A stretch of DNA of 64,000 nucleotides, from positions 434,001-498,000 of the forward strand of contig CP087219.1 of NCBI GenBank assembly GCA_020912385.1, written 5' to 3'. The DNA is from Neofusicoccum parvum (Eukaryota; Ascomycota; Dothideomycetes; Botryosphaeriales; Botryosphaeriaceae). Shown piece after piece: positions 57,309 to 64,000 of this stretch. Position numbers and translations under genes: made by a program. Within the stretch, counting starts at the first letter, position 1. The number at the start of each line of letters is the position of its first letter. The notes beneath the pieces are model-generated. The model did no database searches. It worked only from the letters and a program-made list of their open reading frames with translations, and was not told the origin of the DNA.

Positions 57309-58388
57309 ATGGCGCCCGCATCCTCGCCCACCTTTGCTTCACCCGCGCCCAATTATTTCTCTGCAACCGGAGGCTCGCCGCCGCGCCACCACTACCGCCG
57401 TCCTTCCCTGAAGAAGACGCTTTCGCCCGTCTCGCCAGGCGTGTCGGCGCCGCGCACCCACTGTCCGAAAGACGTCGATGCCTTCAGCTTCAGTCCTTCG
57501 CACCTCCCTGCGTGGAGCATGCCGCAGGACCTCTGGGAGCGCCTTCCTGACCGGTTGCGGCCCCACATCGTGGGCGTGCAGCATGCTGGAGCCGCCGTGC
57601 TGACGGGTTTTGAGCGGCTGAAAGACATCCGGACGACCCTGCTCACAGACCTTGTGGAGCTGGAAGAGCCGCAAGAAGGCAGTGCCAAGGCCAATGCTCC
57701 CACGGAAAACAATGGCCGCACGGAAAAAGAGCTCGACGTTCTGCTCAGCAATATGAACTTTGATACCACGACGAAGGGCCCGCGCGCGCGGCACGACTCG
57801 CTCGCGACGCCCGCGCTCTCCACACCGTCTCTTACTCCTCCGAGCAGCGAAGCCGTCAGTGACCGGTCTGCGGATTCGTCGATGCCTGGTACACCGGGTG
57901 AATCCTCACCGGTCACACCCGCGAGTCCCCCGACTCCTATCTCGCCATTCAGTTTCCCGGTCGACAAGTCCTCTCAGTCCCACACGCCGCCGCCCACTTC
58001 TCCGATCTCATTGACCTCGCCTCTCTCTCCTCCGCCGCTCGAGACGCCGGCCTCACCCGCAACGCCTGCTTCGATCGGCATCATCTCTCCGCTGCGCCCC
58101 TTCGTCCAGCCGCCGCGCCACCCTCATGCTACGTACTACGCTGCCGAGATGGCCGAGCTGCGGTGCGCAGCGCTCGTGCGGCTGCGGCACGCTGCGCGCC
58201 GCGTTGACGCCGAGTGGGGCGAGTGCAAGCGCGTGGGTGTCGTGCGGCCGTCCGAGCGTGACGACGACGCTCGGACGGCCAAGGAGTTCGAGCTGTGGTG
58301 GGCAGGCCGGAAGGGAGCAATAGGTGCGCTCGAGGAAAGAATTCGTCGGATTGAGAGGCTCGGGTTGGGCCTGAGCGGCTTCGTGTGA
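57309..58388 (+). CDS. Uncharacterised protein, disordered centre between helical ends
   Basis: I do not recognise this 359-residue single-exon protein. The first 60 residues are Ser/Pro-rich with basic RRPSLKKTLSP. Residues about 70-125 look helical (MPQDLWERLPDRLRPHIVGV, then GFERLKDIRTTLLTDLVELE). Residues about 155-270 are almost wholly Ser/Thr/Pro with many SP and TP sites (SSPVTPASPPTPISP, SPLSPPPLETP), a likely phosphorylated disordered linker. The last 90 residues are again helical and charged (AEMAELRCAALVRLRHAAR, KEFELWWAGRKG, ALEERIRRIERLGLG). There is no signal peptide, membrane segment or catalytic motif. Strong codon bias and length argue that it is a real gene. Ordered-disordered-ordered architecture suggests a scaffold or regulatory protein, but that is only inference. 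Confidence 0.75.
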   Translation: MAPASSPTFASPAPNYFSATGGSPPRHHYRRPSLKKTLSPVSPGVSAPRTHCPKDVDAFSFSPSHLPAWSMPQDLWERLPDRLRPHIVGVQHAGAAVLTGFERLKDIRTTLLTDLVELEEPQEGSAKANAPTENNGRTEKELDVLLSNMNFDTTTKGPRARHDSLATPALSTPSLTPPSSEAVSDRSADSSMPGTPGESSPVTPASPPTPISPFSFPVDKSSQSHTPPPTSPISLTSPLSPPPLETPASPATPASIGIISPLRPFVQPPRHPHATYYAAEMAELRCAALVRLRHAARRVDAEWGECKRVGVVRPSERDDDARTAKEFELWWAGRKGAIGALEERIRRIERLGLGLSGFV

Positions 58389-60565
58389 AGCTTTCTTTTA
58401 CCTCTTACGGGTTGGGTGGGTTGGACTTAAAAGTTTGTAATGAGGAGGATGTTCCAGAGAGGTTTGAAGTGGATATTCGCTCCTTTTTCTTCCGCTTCTT
58501 TCCTGTTTCTGTTACCAAATCGAGGGGTCTTTTCTTTCTTCTTTTCTTTTTTTTTTTTGCTTTCTGGTTCGGAGCTGGGTCCTCACTTGCATCTCTTCTC
58601 TCTTCGCTCCAGGCGCGGAAGAGAGAAGAAAGGGGCACACACAGCATCACGCATTCGGAGTCCTGGCAAAAAGCACAACCCTCGCATATTTATCATGCAG
58701 CGGAGCATCGGCATCATCTATTCAACGAACAACAGACTGCATGAGGATACGCGCTTATGGGTTCATGTAACTTTCTGTATTTTCTTCTCTTGTTGTTTCT
58801 ATCGGAAGGGTTAAAAAGGAAGCTACTGGATGGCTCTTAGCGGATAATGGTGTCTTCACTTTCTTTCTCCTCTCTTCACGTATCAAGATTGCTTACTACT
58901 ACCTACTACTTGCGTGATGGATAGCTCTGAGACAGGCACATGTCTGCTGGCAGAAAAAAACAGGTCTTCGACTACTACTCGATCACTTTCGTCCTTCTTG
59001 CGTGACTGTGGTGATTCGACCTTTGCTCGCTATGCTACGGATCCTTTGAATGCATAGACCTTGCCTCTACACGCTCTCGTAGCATGCCAATTCCAACGCG
59101 GCAAACCCGCGATCGCATGTGATTGTTTTATGCATATTTCGCTACGTCCCCGGTCCCCCGGTCACGGCTGACGTATGGCGAACAGGCCAGTGGAGACCAT
59201 TACTAACGCACCCGCTCGCCCGAACGGACACTCCCGCTTCGACAGGAACCATTATCTCGTGAGATAACACAGTCAATGGCCAGATTCATCATGTTCCCCT
59301 CTTCAAGTCTTGGTTGTCTCACGGTATTGCTTTCGGCGGCTTTCTGCATGTATCTTGTTCGGCGCCGTTGACGCCGTTGTTGTTTGTTTGGTCGACGGTC
59401 TAACGGATTCACATGCTTGACGCGTTGACGTGTGGTGTGATGGTGCTCTTGGGTTCTAGCAGTGTCTTTTGAAGATTTGTGTGGCGTCTTGATTCAGTTG
59501 GTCTGCAGGGACGCGAAGAAAGCCGCCGTTATCCGCTGTCGCCGCTTTTACCGCGGTTGGCACAGGTGGTTGTGGTGGTGGAGGTGGTGGAGTGGGAACC
59601 CTGAAGCAGATCTCTTGGTATGCAGTCTGGATGCTGAGCTACATGTCGAGTCATGGCCGACGTGGAAGTAGTAGTGAGGTCTGGACGTTGGGTTCCGGAT
59701 AGGGAAAGATCTGGCGCCTAAGATGCTCTGCATGATTTTCTTCTTGTTTCGCCGCCTGACAGTGTCACCAAGTCAAGTGCAAGCTTGATGGTGTCATAAT
59801 ATGTTGCTGTTGTGGATGTTGTATGGTCTGAAGCATCAGGCGTCTGCTGTATTAGTCATTGTCGTGCAGCATTGGCGATCCGGTGTACTGGGAGGCATTT
59901 CAATTCACAGTCTTGGCACGTGGATGTACATGCAGCCGCACGCCTGCAGATAGGAGCTGCGGCCGGCGGCTAGAGCGGCGTGGTTTGAATAAGTACGACT
60001 GTAGGTGAGTCAAAGCATCCGTGCAGGGCAGCTTTGCCACATATTATACAGGAGTTTCTATCTGGACGCATGCCTCAACTATCTATGGTTCAGGTCTTGA
60101 TTGTTCTGTTAAAAGGCTGTGTTTCTGCCGCTAGCCATGCAGGACCCTTCTATACACGTACGTCCCGTGCCAAACGCCTACGCAGCAGGCCGGCAGGCTA
60201 CGTACCTCTGCATGTCCCACTCGCTCCTCTGCCGGCTTTTGCAGCAGCTTGCAGTGACCGATTAACGAGCTGCTAATAAAGGAAATCCAAATAAAGCCCT
60301 TCTGGAATATTCGCCGCATGACAGCGGATTTTTGAGGAATTCCAAAAACTCCGAACCATTGACAAGGAACGGTGACGTCAATCACTGAATTTCATGTTCG
60401 AAATTTGGCTGAGGATGGGAAGAACAGGCCTACCTCACGCATTGTTCTATTTCTTCTGAAGAGGTACTAAAATTTTAGCGCGACGCTGCATGCCGACCGT
60501 ATCAGGAGCATTTGCTTGGGGTTTAAAGTAAGGTTTCCTAGGGCACGTTGGCATGCGTTGAGGAG
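58389..60565. other. Convergent spacer, uncharacterised gene / POP3
   Basis: These 2.18 kb hold only short frames. A T-rich run lies near 58540-58560, just past the upstream stop, probably in its 3' UTR. I see nothing else definable. Confidence 0.45.
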
Positions 60566-61717
60566 CTATTTTTTAGATCCCGTTTTCGTCCCCGGTTGTT
60601 CGGTCAGCACGTTGACCCCCAAATAGCGACCCTCCGATGCCTCGCGTAACCACGGGACGTCTGTGGCTGAGACCTTTTCGCGCGCGTACTTTATCAGTGG
60701 TTCGGCGCCCGGCGCGTCTTCCATGATGCCGATGACGCCAACTCGGGGCACGCCCAGAGCGGCCGCGAGCTTGGGCTCGGAGGACGGTTTGAGTGGGACA
60801 AGGCGCGCGAATTTGGAAGAAGGGAGCAAACGCGAAGCCGTATGTGTGAGGAGCGGCAGGTGCGATGTCGTGATAGATGAAGGGGGCTGCAGGGTGAATA
60901 TTAAGGGCAAGTGTCGGAGAGATTCAGATGAGTGTGGCGCATCCGTTTCAATTCCTGGTGCGGCTGCGTGTGGCTTCGAGCGATCCGCTTGTTCCGGTGC
61001 GGCTGCATGGGTCGGTGGGGCCTCATTCGCGGCCAACTGTTCGAGGTAGCGCGTGGTGCTGTTGACGCCAACGGTAATGTGACGTGTGAGGGCCGGCGGC
61101 GGAGGCGGTGCGGGAGCCTGGTGATGAGGCTCGTCGCCCTTCCGGGCCTCCTGGCGCTTGCGCTTCTTGCTGCGCTTGCCCTTCGAAGGCGTGATGTGGG
61201 TGGAGCGGTGCTGGCCAATGGGTGCGAGAAGACTGGTATCGGTTAGATATGGGGTTGGGGAATGCTGTTGCGGTGACTTCATGATCGCCGGTGGGCTCCC
61301 CTGGGGAGCAAGTCTGGAGGGAGGTGTGGGAGGGCAGATCCCGGGCACGCCAATAGCATGACGCGCAGCTACCAGGGCAAATTGGCGACAGAGCGCCTGG
61401 GAGCCGGGATTTCTGGCGGGAGCGAAAAAGCAACTGGACAGCAGCAGAGTTTGCGGCGAAAACCAAATCAAAAAGACGCTGGAAAACGAGCGGGCGCAGT
61501 CGAGACGGAAACACGGTACGTACTGCACCAGCATCTCGAGGATGATTTCATGGTCGGCGGTCGCCAGCTGGGGCCTGGAATGTCGATCAACGCCTGCAGG
61601 TGGTGTTGCAACATTCCGGAGCGCTGAAACAACCTACCACTGGGCGTGGGTGTACGGGGCGTCGAGCTTGACGACGGGCTTGCCCGGACGGGCGCCCTTC
61701 CTGGGCGTGTCGGCCAT
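60566..61717 (-). CDS. POP3: RNase P/MRP protein subunit Pop3
   Basis: Pop3 is an L7Ae-fold-like subunit of RNase P and RNase MRP, which process tRNA 5' ends and pre-rRNA in the nucleus. Exons are 61717-61638, 61574-61524 and 61232-60566, giving 265 residues. The join gives MADTPRKGARPGKPVVKL, APYTHAQWPQLATADHEIIL and EMLVHLLAPIGQHRSTHIT; GQHR followed by PSKGKRSKKRKR is typical of fungal Pop3. I chose the GTACGT donor after position 61524 because it restores LLAPIG in frame. A Pro-rich insert follows, then the fold core (HITVGVNSTTRYLEQLA, LPLIFTLQPPSS, LPLLTHTASRL, ALGVPRVGVIGI). The open frame extends upstream of exon 3 through the 291-base intron without being coding. It is divergent from the gene at 62284. 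Confidence 0.85.
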
Positions 61718-62283
61718 TGCACAGCGCGGCGCAGCGTTCGCGAGAGCTCGCGGGGCGGCGGATGCTGCAGCTGTGTGCGTCTGCTGGCTGGTGGTTCTGG
61801 AGGTGGCGCGGAGGCAGAGCATGCGGGGCTAGGGACATGCTAGTGCGGTGGGCACGGCGGGCCGGTGATTCAGCACTCCGGCGCAGCCAGGCTGGCGCCG
61901 CGCGCTAAAACTATCGACAATGCGCACTTGCCCTTCCCGCCGCCCCGCGACGCCAGCCAGACGCGTCCAGCACGAACCTCACATCGCCGCCGCTTGCTCC
62001 CGCCCGCAATTTGGCTGCTCTCTGACCCATCGCCGCCCGCTGTGCTGGCGAGCCCGTGCTATCGGAGCCTGCAGCCTCGCCCGCCGGCCCCTGCGCTGTT
62101 GCTCGCCAAAAAGCAATTGTAGGCTGCCGCCCACACCCTTGTCACGCCCATCACCGAGCTCCAGAGCTTCACGCATGCTGCCGCACCGCTTCCCCCACCA
62201 CCTTCACCTGCCCGCCAGGCCTTCTGGACCCTCCCGCAGCTCCTGCCAGCTTCGGTAGACGCGCTTCCACTGTCTGCTGACTC
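61718..62283. promoter_or_regulatory. Shared divergent promoter, POP3 / ubiquitin-hydrolase-like gene
   Basis: This is a 566-base bidirectional region. From about 61930 to 62275 the plus strand is C-rich, consistent with a leader for the rightward gene. Confidence 0.5.
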
Positions 62284-64000
62284 ATGGAGGCGCAACATGT
62301 TATGGATCCGCTCAGCCTAAGACACACCACCCCGCCAGCGAGCCTGGAGTCGCCCGAAGAGCGTCGTGACTCTATGGAAGACGCGGACTGCTCGCCTGCC
62401 CGATTCAAACGCCCGCGCCTGGACAGCGGTAGCCGCGCCGTCCGCAAGATGTCGCAGGACCTGGACCAGCACGACCCCGAGAGCCTGGCGCACCCTGCTA
62501 CTAACGCGCCCACAACGCCCACGGAACAGCACGAGCAGCCCGAGGACCCCGTGTCCCGCACTCCTAACACCCCCAGCCGCGTCACTCTCAACCTGCGCCC
62601 GCCGCAAACTCCCTCGTACACCCGCGCCGCCGCCTCGCCCACCGCCGACGCCAGCGCGACTGCATACGAGGCTGCCGATCTTATGGATGCAGACTCAGAC
62701 TCCGACTCCAGCGAAACCCTCCGCTCCTCACCCTCCGCATCCTCGTCGAAGAGCAAAATCCACACCCCGCCTGCAGACGAGCGGACAGACTCCGCACTGT
62801 CCCCCAGCGCCGCTTCCGAACCCGTGGTTGAGATTGCGGTCGACGGCCCTGACAGCATGGCCGACTCTTCGGATAATATGGTGGATCTGAACGAAGAGGA
62901 CGAGGAGGAAGTGGTGTTCCAAGGCGACATCTTCGAGAATTTCCCATATGCGAAGAGCTACGGTCGTGAGACGGCGCTTGGAGGCATGCTGAACTTGATC
63001 GCGAAGCCACGTAAGCCTACTACTCGCGTGCTGCTCTCGGAAGACAATGCTGATATGAAATGTTCACAGGTCACAATAATGGAACTGACGGCGAGCTCAC
63101 CCAGCTGAAGGAATGGCTTAGAATTTGTGCAAGCCACGTTCAGCAGGGGAAGATCGATGCGCGCACTGCGTATCTGCAGGAGCCGATTTTCTGGGACGAG
63201 ATTGCCAAGATGTTCCACCGCATCACCCAGCGCCAGATTCCGTACGGAGAAGCCTTTCAGCTTGACCCAGGACATGGAGAAGAAGACGCATTGCGGGACT
63301 TGTGGAGCGCTTATGTCACATGCGTTGTGCAAATGCTGAAGGTCGAGATCAAGGCCTTCGAAGCCGGCTCCCACCCTTTCGGCAACTCACGCATGATCTC
63401 CTTGCACCACATGAAGATCTTGAAGGAGCTGTTAAAGTTTCGCGACGATCTGCCATTCTGGCTCCTCATGAACGAACTTCTGGGCAACAACGCTGAGGAT
63501 TCGAGGAGGACGTGCTCGGCTATCATGTCGACTTTCATCACCGAGCTAGAGGAGCACAAATCGCTGGTCACTCTTGTGAGGGTGGGAATCGCTGACCGCA
63601 ACCTGCGCCTGGTAGCCGAAGAGAGCCTGGGCCTAATCTCGTGCTTGAACGCCTTCGCGGGACAGTGGAGAAGCAGCGTTGGCCGTAATGATCGTCGCTG
63701 GATGGCTCATCTGCTGTCTTCACTCTTCAACGAGCTGGACCGGGAGATTCAAGTGTCACTTAAGGCACCTATCGAGATTTGCTCCGAGCTCGTCGCCACT
63801 GCAGGAGCGCTCTTGCAGAACGCTGCATTCATGGACCCGGATACCGCGATACAACTTGCTTCTTACGTTTACGGAAACTCAGAAGGATTGCATCCCGAAT
63901 CACTGATCCCAGAAGTACTCTTCTCATCATGGCTCCTGAAGACTCTGAAGCAATACATTCTGAAAGGGCATATGGCACATCGCATTTACGGTGTCGAGCA
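62284..64000 (+). CDS. Probable large ubiquitin carboxyl-terminal hydrolase, N-terminal part (3' partial)
   Basis: The gene continues past the right edge. Exons are 62284-63010 and 63070 to the end of the window, with a 59-base intron (GTAAGC...ACAG); 552 residues are visible. The first 200 residues are disordered and Ser/Thr/Pro/Asp-rich, with a KRPRLDSGSR basic cluster and RVTLNLRPP. An acidic motif EEDEEEVVFQGDIFENFPYA then leads into a helical-repeat region (LKEWLRICASHVQQGK, HMKILKELLKFRDDLPFWLL, SYVYGNSEGLHPESLIPEVL, YILKGHMAHRIYGVE). This order (disordered head, FPYA-type motif, long armadillo-like region) resembles the N-terminus of very large fungal ubiquitin hydrolases of the USP34/USP9 type. 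The catalytic Cys and His boxes would lie beyond the window, so the family call rests on memory of that N-terminus only. A large scaffold protein is the alternative. Confidence 0.6.

Overview
The window is nuclear DNA from a filamentous ascomycete (Pezizomycotina; probably Dothideomycetes, which is an inference from protein flavour rather than proof). The evidence is short GT-AG introns, mostly 50-120 bases, the absence of operons, genes on both strands with 0.3-4 kb spacers, and a typical Pezizomycotina set of orthologues. No transposon, rRNA, tRNA, CRISPR array or secondary-metabolite cluster was recognised. I rebuilt 21 genes by joining reading frames at splice sites. Two run off the window edges (PDS5 at the left, a large ubiquitin-hydrolase-like gene at the right).

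Layout. 1-3977: cohesin regulator PDS5 (+). 5535-6757: L-type lectin of the early secretory pathway (-). 7271-7658: TIM13 (+). 8087-9103: mitochondrial nuclease NUC1 (-). 9757-10593: NC2-alpha/BUR6 (-). 11835-13071: NOSIP-type E3 ligase (-). 13468-14849: tafazzin TAZ1 (+). 16590-18074: SAGA subunit SGF73 (-). 19335-22556: ITC1/ACF1-like ISWI partner (-). A 4 kb spacer follows. 26613-28572: ALG8 (-). 29774-32272: four-RRM protein NRD1/MRN1 (+). About 34.4-34.9 kb: a possible decayed F-box/LRR-like gene. 35576-37435: MRH4 (-). 38274-43122: BUD4 (+). Another 4.1 kb spacer follows. 47238-49429: H4K20 methyltransferase SET9 (-). 50104-50865: MRPL38 (+). 51220-52214: RPB9 (-). 52836-54120: AIM6 (-). 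55241-55980: ESS1/PIN1 (+). 57309-58388: uncharacterised protein (+). 60566-61717: POP3 (-). 62284-end: ubiquitin-hydrolase-like protein (+).

The genes are independent housekeeping functions. Two themes recur: chromatin and transcription (PDS5, NC2-alpha, SGF73, ITC1, SET9, RPB9) and mitochondria (TIM13, NUC1, TAZ1, MRH4, MRPL38, AIM6). Seven gene pairs share divergent promoters.

The strongest unusual signal is in RPB9. A 487-base intron, where its other introns are 56 bases, stays open in frame from the upstream exon for 125 codons. It reads as a cysteine-rich and acidic alternative C-terminus that would replace the second zinc ribbon. Other points of interest are microexons (24, 19 and 19 bases), six genes whose first coding exon is only 3-25 bases, and two stop-free introns whose length is a multiple of three.
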